DNA of 64,000 bases. Origin: Thamnidium elegans (Eukaryota; Mucoromycota; Mucoromycetes; Mucorales; Mucoraceae). Made by a program: the position numbers and the translations under genes. Below, in pieces: positions 1-11,653 of this stretch; position 1 is the stretch's first letter, and the number at the start of each line of letters is the position of its first letter. The DNA lies in the NCBI GenBank assembly GCA_025201345.1, contig JAIXMG010000012.1, positions 806,001 to 870,000 on the forward strand, written 5' to 3'. The notes under the pieces are model-generated. The model was not told the origin of the DNA. It did no database searches and worked only from the letters and a program-made list of their open reading frames with translations.

Positions 1-1411
1 CCCACTGTAAGACTTTCTATTAAATTATAACTAATTAAAGAAAGAAAAAACAACCCCCCGCGAAAGTATATATATATAGAGAATATTGAATAATTAGATA
101 TATAAAAAGTCTATTTTTTTTTTATTTGAAAGAAGAAAAAAATTCCTATTTTTATGCATAATTGTCTTCTTTTTCTGTATTATGTATGATTTTTATTTTA
201 TTTTTGTGTCTAATTGACTTTTACTGGAAAATGATTGGCGGTTTTGTTTTGGTTATAATGTAAGAAAAAAAAAAAAGCTTATTGTTTTTCTCTTTTGCTC
301 TTTAACTGAATAATGTAATAATAAAATACTTTTTTTCTTCTTTGTATAAAGTTGGACGCGACAATGTCTATAATAAAGACGTAGAAAGAGTTTTTGATCT
401 GATAAAAGGTGTGTTGACTGAAATTGGTGACCCAAATGTAGTACACAAAACCATAGGGGGACCAAAAAGTCCTACTTGAATCTTGTTTCCGCTGCTGAAT
501 GATGTGGTACGTGCTACTAAAGTTCTATTAGACATACCATTCTCTGTCGAACGCACTTTAGGCGGGGGACTAACGTCCTTAGCCTCAATGGGGGCTTCTG
601 CACTATAAGGCTACACATTCTGGTTCTTTTGGTTGGTCTGGTCAGCAACTAGAAGTTCGCAGTTGATGGCTTACTTCGAACAAAGGCTCTAGTTCAATGG
701 GGATTGGCTAGTTGATTGTCTAGATCTGGTGACGCGGCACGTCCAAGTTTATTCGTTTTTACTGCTGGGACTTATTGTGAATCATTGACAGATTATCAAA
801 AATAATATAAATGAACAAATCTGTTTTAAGCCTAATATTTTTATTTTTCCCTTTTATTCCCTCACGGCCCAGTCCTACCTCTCCGAAATGTGCAACGAAA
901 AAAAAAAACAATTCTACATAATATCGGGCTTTATCAAATTTTGCTTAAAGACTTCATTGTATATAAACAATATTGCTTGTACCTTTACCCAAGTGAACTC
1001 GGCATTTAAGGTCAATCATGACCTTAATAGAATTTGAATTTATAACGGGAAACATAACTATACAAGTACAATTGCTCGTGAGAAAGATACAAACCCTGAT
1101 GTTTGGTTCTGGGATTTATTAGTGATTATAGCAAAAGCCAAACAAAGGAAACCGAAATCGTTAAAATGTTATCCTAACTTGTCCTTCAGTGGCACGGATA
1201 CTAAGTGTGGCAACAACGTTTCATTTCGAACTTTTTTTCCAAAAATAGTGGGAAATACAGTAATACGTCATTCCAGCTTAGACTCGGTGCACTTCTTTAC
1301 TTAAACTTAAAGTTGTCGCACACTGGGGCTTTGCTTCTTTTCTCTTTCTTTTTTTACACTTTTTTTTAACCTTTTTTTGTTAAACTTTTTTTTTCAAATT
1401 ATATATAAAAT
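1..1411. other. Degraded intergenic region before MVP1
   Basis: No intact gene is visible. Between about 355 and 780 the + strand has a mostly open frame (starting GRDNVYNKDVERVF) broken by TGA at 477, TAA at 605 and TAG at 690. The opposite strand is also open over 368-590, so the original coding strand is uncertain. A second open stretch on the + strand near 1050-1304 (containing NPDVWFWDLL) resembles no family I know. The last 100 bases are pyrimidine-rich tracts typical of the region just upstream of genes in this window. Confidence 0.5.
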
Positions 1412-3908
1412 ATGACGGATGATTTAGCTTCATCCTTTCTTGGCACCAATAGCAATTATTTTATGCCAGAGCCAAGGTCCATCTCTTTCGCTGTAGAAGA
1501 TGACCCCTGGAGCGCGGCTGGTTTTGATCCTGTAGATGAAATGAGACAACCTTTAGCTCAAAGTCAAATTATGGATGAGGATATGGTTACTGAAGGTATT
1601 ACAGCCTCCAACGTATTAGGTAAAAACCTTTTTTGTATAAAATAAAAAGAACACCAGTTGACCTTCTTTTAAGTCGGAGTCGATTTACCAGAAATATTCG
1701 ACACTGCTTATATTCGAGCAGGACCTGTTGGAGACCGTGTTAGTGTAGATTCTCTTGAAGTAATTATCGGCTTGGGTGGATTAGGTCCACGTTTATATGA
1801 GCAAGTAGGTAATAAAACAGTTTATTTTAAAGTGTAGAAAAAAAAAAACTCCCCTTTATTTTTTTTTTATAAACTATCCATGCGTTTTTTTTTTCTTGCA
1901 AGTATTAACCTTATTTTTTTAGATTTTTTCCTTAATAGTTCCTTCCGGCGCTATGTATGTAACTAGAAATGAGTTTAATACTGCTTTAGCTTTAGTTGGC
2001 TGTGCTCAAAAAAATATGGGTAATTTTTTCTTTTGTGTATGTTTTTTTTTCGGTTTTTTAACTCATATTTTTTTATATAGATTTATCTTTAATGAAGATT
2101 TATCAACACCGTAACGGTAATAAAAAAAAAAGGAGAAATATAACATATCGTATGTTCTCTTTTTTTAACGCATGACTTTTTTATTGTTATTAGATTTACC
2201 CATTCCTTTACTATCTAACCTTGAAACCATCGCAATCAAACGTGTGAACCCTTTAATGGCCAGTAATAACAAACCCAAACAACAACAAAGTTATGACGAT
2301 GATCCTTGGCGAGTTGCTTCTACACCACCCAGCACCAACGCATTTCCCGCTTACAGAGGCGATGAGATATCGAGTAAAGTAAGGTCAATTAATAAACCTG
2401 CTGTTGTTGTTGTACCCGCAGTCAATCACCATGCACCCACGCCAGAAAATAGACCCTCGGATAAATTCTCAACACAAGCTTTAGTAAAGGCTTCCACTGA
2501 AAGTTATCAGTGGTTTCTGGATTTAGATCAAATTACAGTGACTGAAGCGGAAAAGGAAGGCTTTTTATTTACACATGTTAATTATTGGGTACATAGCAAT
2601 CAACGTCAAACTTCGGTTAGGAGAAGATACAGTGATTTCTATTGGTTTTGGGAAACTTTGTTGAAAAGGTATCCTTTTAGAGTTGTACCTAATCTTCCAC
2701 CTAAAAAGATTTCCGGAAGTAAGCACTTTTTTTTTAAAAAAAAAAAATTGGGAGAGTTTTTAACTGATGTAAAAAAAAAAAAAAAATAGAGGATAAAACG
2801 TTTTTGGAAATGAGGTGTCAAGGTTTATCACGTTTTATCAATTGTATTGTTAGACACCCTGTATTAAAAAATGATGCTGAAGTTGTTTCCTTCTTGACTG
2901 AGCAGACTGTTAGTAGTTTATTATACTTTGTTAAAAAAAAAAAGTTTAAACTGACTCTTTTTTATGCAGGAATTCGTATCGTGGAGAAGAGCAAAATTGC
3001 CTATAGTTGAAGAAGAATTTATTCGTGTCAATCCGCATACGGATGATTTGGAAGGATTTATACCCAAAGATTTAGATGATCGTATTGAGCATATTCGAAA
3101 GAGATTACCTGAATCGATTGAAAAATATGATAGTTTATGCTCTGTTATGGATAGATGTATTCGATTAAAAGAAGCAAGAGCGTTAGAGATGAAACGATAT
3201 AATGATACATTAAAGTAAGTTTTACCATAATAAATAAAAGAGGGATCCTATTGACTGATATTTTTTAAATTAGAGAATTGAGTGACATTGAACACGTCTG
3301 CTTTGTACCCAACTGTCAAGCTTGTCATCATGTCGTACGCGGTTACGAATCGGTTGGTAATTATATGAATCAAGAAAGTACAATTATTGAAACAGATGTT
3401 GCGTCTGCTACGACGGGTGTACTTGAAAACTTGAAAAGACATCGTGATATCTCTATTGCCTTCCTTCAAATGTTGGATCGTAAATCTAAACTGGAAGCAA
3501 ATCAAATTAGTACTCTGTATAAAAAACTTTCGGCTAATAAGGCTAAAGTAAATCAAAATCGTGGTGTTCCTGGTTTAGAATCTGAAGTAGCAAGATTAGA
3601 TGCAGTTATTAAAGTGGTAATATTTGTGTGTGTGTGTGTGTGTGTATGTGTGCGTGTGTTTATATTTATTGGTATTTTTTTTTTTTTAGGATTCTGAAGA
3701 AATGATATTTCAACAAAGAAGACGAACTTATATTCATTATTGTGTTGCAACTGAAGTATCTTACTTACATAAGCAACAAGCTTTTGTCTCTTTACTTTAT
3801 CAAAATTTTGTTCATGAGCAACTTCAATATGCTCGTAGAACGGTTGATAATTGGAAAGCTTTAGAGGCTCTTTTATGTGAGATGCCTAAACCTGAGGATT
3901 TCGCTTAG
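1412..3908 (+). CDS. MVP1: Sorting nexin MVP1 (SNX8-like)
   Basis: A multi-exon gene for a sorting nexin that binds phosphatidylinositol 3-phosphate on endosomes and helps return cargo to the Golgi. After an acidic N-terminus ([15 protein letters not shown]) comes an EH-like segment in short exons ([16 protein letters not shown], later [15 protein letters not shown]). A PX domain follows around 2500-2870, with the basic phosphoinositide patch [14 protein letters not shown] and the proline loop NLPPKKISG. The C-terminal part from about 2960 ([16 protein letters not shown]) is helical and BAR-like, and the protein ends [12 protein letters not shown]. This order is the MVP1/SNX8 order. Introns are short; one holds a TG microsatellite and two hold A/T runs. 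The ATG at 1412 follows a pyrimidine-rich leader and starts the only frame that splices on. Exon borders are read by eye. Confidence 0.88.
3625..3659. repeat. (TG)n microsatellite in an MVP1 intron
   Basis: A nearly perfect TG run with two interruptions fills most of the last MVP1 intron, between the GTAATATT donor and the T-rich acceptor before GATTCTGAAG. Confidence 0.9.
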
Positions 3909-4293
3909 ATCCTTGACCAAATTCCCTACTCCTTCTTTCTCTTAAAAAAAGATATACCCCCAGAAAAAAAATATTTACCATATATATATATATATATACA
4001 TATATATCATATCATGTACGACCAATTTTTACTTATAACAATAAATTTTGATTTGAAAATAACTATTATTTATTTTATTATCGGTGCTTTTTATCTGAAC
4101 ACCACACTCGCTCATAATAAAGAGGCATATATTTAAGTGACCCTCCCTTAAAAACCCAGATTGTATTACTGTGAGAGCGACCCTTTTGAAAAAAAAAATT
4201 TGATACGCAGTTTTACATGAGCACCCTTTATAAGATTCAACTGTTTCAGATATTTATTTGATACACCATCTCGAAGTTTTAGCCTAGAAGTGA

Positions 4294-4328
<35 letters not shown>

Positions 4329-4574
4329 CTCTATAGAAGCCCTGTGTAGCGAATTCTTCAAGATTAAAGTTTTCATTTGCATCCAACTCTCTTTCATATT
4401 TTACAGTTACACTCAGCGGTAACTTTTTACAAATTTTACATCTAACTTTTAAAATCTCTGCTCACCTTTTCTCAGTATCCTGTGAAAATTCAATATATAC
4501 ATTCGTTCCTGCAAAAACAACAACAAAAAAAACCCTCTGTCTCACGAAAGAAAAAAAACAGTAATAGAACTTTT
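3909..4574. other. Convergent intergenic region, MVP1 / TRM2
   Basis: This is the shared 3' flank of two convergent genes. It holds a TA run near 3980-4008, AATAAA-like signals near 4040, and an uninterrupted 30-A tract at 4295-4324. I see no coding or RNA gene. Confidence 0.6.
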
Positions 4575-6439
4575 TTATTTTAAACGTACAAATTCAATCA
4601 TCATTTCACAGTGATCAGTATGTGGGAATAAATCAATGGAAACAGCTCTAGAAGGTTTAAAAGGCATACCCTTAAAACGATTCGATGTTGGTCTACATAA
4701 ACCTATTAAATTTGGCATTGCTTGCTTTACATCACAAGATATAAATATAACCTTTTCTATTTGTTCTGATTCTCGAACTGCTCTAATGACACTCGTATGA
4801 ACTCCATTTCTAGGAGGATCCAATACAGCTATCACACTTTCATTTTTTTCACGGACTACAATATCAATCTTTTCTTCTACTTTACTGGCATAATATTCCG
4901 CGTTTGTTATATCTATATAAAACAAGTAACACATAAATATTATTACTATTATTATTTATAGCAAACTTACTATTTAGTAAAGCATTTGCTTTAGCATCAA
5001 CAATTGCTTCCGATATCATTTCAATACCCACAACTCTATCTACCGATTTAGCCATCGTGATACCAATGGTGCCTGTACCACAACAGAGATCCAACAAAGT
5101 CGTCTTTTTATTTGTATTACACCATTCTGCACATTTGGAGTACAAGAGTTCAGTTGCAGGTGTATTTACTTGAAAGAACGCATTACTAGAAATACGAAAC
5201 TTACAACCTAATAATTCCTCATACACATAACCATCACCTGTCAATACCTCTGTTGTTCCTTTATCTGTAATACCGTTCGAGGCACCATTCCATACTTGCA
5301 ACATGAGCGTAGTAGTATTAATTTGGCCTTGATCTTTCAGTTTGTTCCAGTAACAGATTAGTTTTTGTTTTTCTTGTTCCACTTGATCGTTTGTTAAATC
5401 AGTTGTGTTCATCTGAATTAATACCATGATATCGCCTGTACGCTGCGTTTTTGTCATGATAGACCTCCAAACACCTAATTTCTCAACTCGGTCGTATACA
5501 TCGTACTCGGACTCATTTACATAGTTTTCCATGGCTTTTGCTACTTGTTTTGCCTTTTCGGATACATGTAAACAATCATCTGGATTTAATACAGCTGTAA
5601 CACCATCTCTATATAACCCTAATAAAAAGCCTACTGTCTTTTTACCGCTTAAATCTCTACCTATCGTAAATTCGCATTTTGTTCTGTATCCATTAACTAA
5701 TGGTGATTGAATAGTGTCTAATAATTCGACATCCATATCTTTACTACAAGAAGAAAAAAAAAATTAGAATTTCAATAAATAAATAATACGTTTCTTAAGA
5801 TATTTACAGTGTATTTGTCCATGCTATTTGCGCCTTTCCTTCATCAGAAAGCTCAGGTAACGCATTGACCTTTTTACGTAACGTGTTTAAATAACGGAAA
5901 CCTAATTTATGCTTCTTTGCTATTTGTTCGGCATAAGGAACCCTTTTTTTTTAAAAAAAAAAAAAAACGAAAAATTAGTAAAACTGTCAAAAAAATAAGC
6001 ACCTTTTTTTCTTTACTTGTGAAGCGGAGTAACTTGATCTGCTAATTTCTCTGCAGGTGCTCTGCTATCATCCACAACAGCTTCCAAACTCTTTTTTTTT
6101 GTTTCGAACCGAGTTCTAAACACTTGTTCAGATACTTTGCTATACTCTGCAGACAAGACTCGTTTCTTAAACTCAACACCTTGTAATTTAGCCATAGCAG
6201 CACGAGCAGCCTCCTCCGTCTATCAGTAAAAAAAAAAAACATAATTATAAATTTGCTCGTAAAATAAAGGGTTTTTACGTAAGTACCTCAAAGTTCATAT
6301 AAGCGTATTCCCACTTCGGTGCTTTTTTAAATCGATGAAGATCAAATGTCTGTAAAAGTTTTTTAACAGATCCGATTTCATGAGCAGGTAAATTAACAAT
6401 TTTGACACGATGAATAAATACAGGTTCTTTCGGCGCCAT
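4575..6439 (-). CDS. TRM2: tRNA (uracil-5-)-methyltransferase, TRMT2A-like
   Basis: A SAM-dependent enzyme expected to make m5U54 in the T-loop of tRNA. The C-terminal half shows the RumA/TrmA-type fold: the SAM loop LLDLCCGTGTIGITMAKS, the substrate-side motif FFQVNTPATELLYSKC, VLDPPRNGVHTSVIRA, and the motif FISCDVKQA with the catalytic cysteine, ending FPHTDHCEMMIEFVRLK. The first exons (ATG at 6439, MAPKEPVFIHRVKIVNLPAH, then YAYMNFE and a Lys-rich helix) look like the RRM-type N-terminus of animal TRMT2A rather than yeast Trm2. At least five exons; one intron contains a T9A14 palindrome near 5944-5966. It is convergent with MVP1 and tandem with the SWI1-like gene. Family assignment is firm; orthology to TRMT2A rather than TRMT2B rests on the N-terminus. 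Confidence 0.87.
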
Positions 6440-6948
6440 TGTAAATGATTCTAATAGATATAGTTTTTAGTCTTTTTAAAGGTGTGACAACAGCTAAAAG
6501 ACGTAGTATTTACTTATAAAATTTTTGGCAGCTTTAAGCATTTTTTTGGGTGAGGGAAATTTATTATAACAGTGAGGAACCAGGGCATTTATTTTTGTAG
6601 AAAGATAGACGCACAGGTTTTTTTTTAAACTACCGCGTTTTTATTTTTTAAAAGAAACCATCGAAAATCTTGCTTCTTTTAAGGTAAAGTGTTAGGTTTG
6701 TGTAGGGTAAGAAATGTAATTATTTTAACATATCATTGTTAGGTTCCTATTATTTTGAATCTGGCAGAGGAAGAAGACATAACAAAGCCTTACATTTTCT
6801 ATGATTATCTCGACTTGTTAAGGCCAACCCTCGACTTTAAAAATTAATAAAGATATTGTGATTATGAATATACTATTATACAGATCTCAAAATGACTATA
6901 TATTTTTAAAAAAAAAAACTTTTTATTCCTTTCTTTTTCTTTTTCTTT
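6440..6948. other. Intergenic region, TRM2 upstream / SWI1 downstream
   Basis: Mostly AT-rich. On the + strand, 6743-6847 is a 34-codon open stretch (VPIILNLAEEEDITKPY...) directly after an intron-acceptor-like TTGTTAG and ending in TAA. It could be a leftover terminal exon of a lost gene or chance. Nothing else is supported. Confidence 0.4.
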
Positions 6949-8828
6949 TTAAGCATTAGAATCTTCATCTATTAATGATACAATATCAGATAACTCCCTT
7001 AATATTTCAGGGTCGGTAGTAGGTTTCAACATGGACAACATTAACTTTTCTCTTACAACAGGCATATCTAAAATACGATTTGCAATATCATAAACCGACA
7101 ATATGTCTTCTTCTTTTTTATCTTGCGAGTTTGTCTTATTGTTGTATTGAGATAAAGCCTCTAAAGAAGGTTTCTTTTGTTGTTGACCATTTGAATTATT
7201 GCGCCTTCGAATACCATCGCCACCACAAATTAAAGAACGAATTAATTCCATACCACGTTTCGTTACCAAACCGAATTGAGGGTTACCGCTTTCAGCTAAA
7301 GTGATACATAATCGAATAATCATCATCCCAATACTCTTATTGACTTGTAATAATTCTTGTTTTAAAGATTCATTTTCGGCAATAGATACAATATTGTATA
7401 ATCCAATAATAGTTAATTCTAGTGTAGCTAATTGATTTGAAGTCATTGCGTTCATGACTCTTCCATCGGTTGAAAAGAAATCTCTTCTAATGACAGCAGT
7501 TAATTCTATCCAAATTTCTTGTAATAATGTCTTGTCATCAATAATGATGGAGTGTAATAATTGTCTATTTTGATAATGTACAGTTAATTTTGTCCAAGTT
7601 TCAATAGATAATAATGAATAATAAGTATCTGGTCCGCTGACTAAGAAGTCATGTATCAACTGAATAAATATTCTTGCTGTATTTTCATCTTTTAGAACCA
7701 AAAACATTGAAATATTTGAAAAGATGATCAAGATAGTTTTACGAAAATCCAATGTATCCATTTTACGTATACCGACAAACCATGCTTCTTCCTTTCTTCT
7801 TGTCTTTTGTATAATATCCATTAATAATGAAACAAATCGATGATGTTTAGCTAAATATTCCATATTTTCATTCATAAATGATAAATTGCGTAAAATGTTA
7901 AATATACAAAGACATCTTTCTCTAAGTGAAATCCAATTATCTGATGTTGACTTTTCTAATTCTGGAATTAAACTCTTCATTTCATCCAATGACATATCAA
8001 ATAATTCCGTATAACTTAATTGATTTTCATTCACAATAGAATCACTTAATATGTCTTGTTCTAAATAATCCAATAATACATCTAATAAATCTTCACATTG
8101 TAATAACGGTAAATTATGTTGTTGCTGGTTCGCTGTTAATATAGTCAAAATATTTAATGCATTCGTAATTTCCATCTTCATTCCCGATTTAAGTGACATG
8201 ATCAATGCTTGTATATCAATAATACCCAATTCGTTCAAGTGAGGTACTGGGGGTTTAATCTCAAACTTGTCAAAGTATTTTAAATCAATACCACCATATG
8301 TTTCTACATTACGAGTCTTCGGTATATATGTAATTTGTTGTTGTTGACTTTTATTATCTATTCCAGGCGAGCATGGTACCGACGATGGTTTTGGTGAGGG
8401 CGTACCATTCACAATAGACGCATCTCCTTTTATGGATGTACTCTTTGATGGACTTATAATAGGCGTTTCAATTTGTTGATGTTGTTGACGTGGTGTAGAA
8501 TGTGTACTACCTGGTGTAGCTGATTGACGAGGAATAGGGGATGAATGACCTTGCATAGGTGATTGTTGTATATATCCTGACATTGAAGCATTGTAACTCT
8601 TGGGTGTTTGATCTTCCATAAGCCCTACATCCTATGTTTTACATATCAATAACTATCTTTAATAGTAAGGACATATTATTTCCTTTCTTTTTTTTTACCT
8701 GAGGTGATGCATATGATGGAATAGATGGGTTATTTAAAGAGGGAGATGCACTGCCCATACTCTGTTGAAGCATGGCTTGTTGTTGCTGTTGAAGGTGGTG
8801 ATGGTGTTGTTGTTGCTGTTGCTGATGC

Positions 8829-8862
<34 letters not shown>

Positions 8863-10084
8863 GCTGTTGCTGTTGTTGTTGTCTCAACTGTTGCAGCTGT
8901 TGAGCTTGCTGCAGCTGCTGTGCTTGTTGTTGTGCTTGCTGCTGTGCTTGTTGTTGTGCCTGTTGTTGAACTTGCTGTTGAGCCTGTGCTTGTTGCTGAG
9001 CTTGTGCTTGTTGTTGAGCTTGCTGTTGAGCTTGCTGCTGTGCTTGTTGTTGTGCTTGTTGTTGCTGCTGCTGTTGTTGTTGCTGTTGCTGCATACTCAT
9101 CTGCTGCATATAACGATTATTATTCGCCTGAGAAGGTATAACACGCGCCATTTGGGGTGAAGGGGATATGCCATTTCCTTGTTGGAAGTTTTGTACAGGT
9201 GAACCCACATTAGGATTCATGGGTGATACTATCAATGCGAATCAATAACGCGCTTTTAATATAAACCATAAAAAAAAAACTTACCAGCATAATCAGATCC
9301 AATTCTAGCACCACCCATATGAGGACTATTACCAATAACAGGAGAACTAACAGTATTACCCGCGAAATGAGCGTTATTAAGTGCTGGAGATTGACTAGGA
9401 GATTGCTTGGCTAAAGGGAGGATTTACAATTTAATTTTACCGCCCTAATCAGAACTGTTGTTTTGATATTAATGTATTTACCTCTGTTCATAGCCATAGC
9501 AGCTTGTTGTTGTTGTTGAAACATAAGCGCTTGAGGTGTATTCGCCAACATATTTGGATTACCTTGATACATGGCTCTATTTTGAAATTGGGCCTGAAGT
9601 GCAGCTAAATAAAAATTAATTTAATACATATTTAAAAAATATACGTTTTTTTTTTTTTTTTTTACTATTATTTATATTTTTTACCTTGGTTATTTCCCAA
9701 GTTCATCAGGTTTTGAGGCGAGTAAACAGATTGAGGGTGAGAAGTTTGACGAAGATGTTGCTGTTGTTGTTGAAGAGAAGCAACATTCATACCATTCATT
9801 AAAGATGGGTTAGCTTGAATAAAAGGATTCATACTATTCAGGTCAGTTTGATCAAGATTACCAAAATCGTTTTGACCAAACCCCAAGTTAGTACCGAGAT
9901 TAGCAGGATTAAAAGGTACTCCACCTAACCCTGTACCACTTAAAGGATTAAATTGTTGCATATCTTGTGGTTGTTGCTGTTGTTGTTGCTGTTGAAAGGA
10001 CATCATCATATTAGGATTAGGTTGGTTAGGTTGGTTATTCATTGCCATGCTCTGTTGAGCAACTGAAAAAAGTTTAGGATCCAT
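6949..10084 (-). CDS. SWI1: SWI1-like SWI/SNF subunit, glutamine-rich
   Basis: Five exons encode a protein of roughly 950 residues. The N-terminal half (MDPKLFSVAQQSMAMNNQ..., 10084 down to about 8700) is low-complexity Gln/Asn/Pro/Ser with a long Q-A repeat block. The C-terminal half (8619-6949) is a helical, armadillo-like domain containing YGGIDLKYFDKFE, LGIIDIQALIMSLKSG and LNILTILTANQQQ. From memory this matches the C-terminal region of fungal Swi1/Sol1, the BAF250-type subunit of the SWI/SNF chromatin remodeller. It would act in the nucleus, recruiting the ATPase through activators. No ARID domain is visible in any exon, which is unusual for Swi1/Sol1. Assignment rests on the C-terminal domain. 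An armadillo protein of another complex is the alternative. Confidence 0.7.
8810..9100 (-). repeat. Poly-glutamine / QA tandem coding repeat
   Basis: Inside the SWI1-like gene, CAA/CAG codons alternate with regularly spaced GCA/GCT (Ala) codons, giving QQQA and QQAQ units around 8890-9060. Pure Gln blocks with a short His run lie on the C-terminal side. Mixed CAA and CAG use suggests selection on the peptide as well as slippage. The opposite strand reads as long Leu/Val frames, which are artefacts. Confidence 0.9.
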
Positions 10085-10461
10085 CCGAACTTTAAAATAT
10101 TGCCTTTTTAAAAAAAAAAAGTCGCGTATTTGTATTCAAATTGTTAAACCTGAAAGAAGAAAAAAATTGTTAATAAACTGTAATCCGCGTAATTTTAAAA
10201 CATATAAAAACTTACAATAAACTCTTCTTCTTTTGTTTTTCTATATATTTTTCTTGAAAAAAAAAGTATAACTTATCGTTTCTATATTAGGACACTATTT
10301 TATAAGTCTTTTTTTTTTTTTTTTTTGCTAGACAAAGAGTGTTTAAATAGAACGACTTTTTCTTGAGAAAAGGGTTTTTTTCTCAGTCAATACTATTTTT
10401 TTTTGAAGCACCTCCTTATTTTCGCCATAGAATAAGCAATTTTAAATGATTGGCTGTAATT
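10085..10461. other. Promoter region of the SWI1-like gene
   Basis: AT-rich upstream sequence with several T runs (for example 10308-10326). There is no coding signal; it presumably holds the minus-strand promoter of the SWI1-like gene and the edge of the neighbouring relic. Confidence 0.5.
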
Positions 10462-11401
10462 AAAGATGACGTAAACTCGAAATCTATTCGCGAGAACGAG
10501 TCACTAAGGTACAACCTTATTCGGTATGCATTAACTGTACAGTAAACACATTATTTTAGTGCCAAAATCGATAGATTCCGGCCTTTCACCTATCATTATA
10601 GAGTTTCAGCAAGATTTCAACAAAATATTTATGAAACGAGCGGTTGGGTATTGTCTTCAGGCATACAAAAGATTTGAAATTGAGCCAATTCTCTTAGTTA
10701 TATGTATCAAGTCATTTTGCGTTACTATAAAGAATGGTTTAAAAAACTGCGACGATTTGCCTTGTTATGCAGCGCCATGTGATTATTGGGCAAATCATTG
10801 CTATATTGTTGACAAAAGTAGTGTCAAAAACTATATTGCCAGTGATTCAGGTTTGGAGTCAAATTTGAATCCATTCGGTGCTTATTTATTTCTGACAACC
10901 CAAGCTACATCAATCGACCAAGTTTCGAGAAAAGAAAATGCGATAATGGAAACGCTATATCGTATTTCTCAAAATGCATACGCAAAAATACTCGACAAAG
11001 ATGCAAATATATTAGAGGAGCTAAAGAACTTAAATGATATATACTACAAACAATACGAAAATGTCCTGACTATGTTGACAGATGACAGTCTACCCAGAAG
11101 CGCAATTAAAGAGTACGCTTCGCAATCCCTACAATACAGCATTCAACAAAAAAGAAAATTTGATGAGGTTACTAGCGAGAATTGTCTTTCTGAGGATCAA
11201 GATTTGGACGAACCTATTTGTTATATCTACGTATTATATTTCAATAATACTAATTTATGTATACTTATACAAGTCATATCCTCATATGTCACTTACATAA
11301 GCTATACACAAATCACAGTATTTATCTACAAATTAATCTCAGATATATTCTACTGTTCTATCGCTTTGATCATAAAACTAGAAGACTGCTTAAACTCTTG
11401 A
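10462..11401 (+). pseudogene. Relic of a Mucorales-type PD-(D/E)XK-like family
   Basis: The long open stretch 10559-11401 has no ATG at its start. It contains SPIIIEFQQDFNKIFMKRAV, EPILLVICIKSF, YAAPCDYWANHCYIV, ISQNAYAKIL and ends in a hydrophobic, probably non-native tail. Just upstream, in another frame, 10462-10543 reads DDVNSKSIRENESLRYNLI then YALTVQ and a stop, which looks like the preceding part of the same protein. I recall large Mucorales families of the form LRYALI...VVEVQHTVN...EPIVL. The E-F-Q signature resembles the third motif of PD-(D/E)XK (Rpn-like) nucleases, but the preceding Asp motif is not visible. Frameshift, missing start and eroded tail make this a broken copy. No function is claimed for the family. 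Confidence 0.6.
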
Positions 11402-11653
11402 CAAACAGAAGATAACTGGTTTACGGATAAAAACCTCTACGTGGTGAACTAGTTGTTAGTTAAAAAAAAAGAAAAATCTAGAATTGAAGAAATCCTACCA
11501 CAAAGTTGGTTATTTAAGAGTTTTTAAAACATAAAATAAAGTAAAGAAATAAAAAGAAAAAAAACACACAAAACAGCAAAAGTCACGTTTTTATAAATCG
11601 ACCTGTAAAGAAAACGTGTGTCAAGATTTTCCTTTACTTTTTCCATTTAAAAC

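Noticed and set aside
8725..9160. Long Leu- and Val-rich frames on the + strand
   Set aside because: They are the complementary reading of the CAA/CAG/GCN repeat that encodes the Gln/Ala block of the SWI1-like protein.
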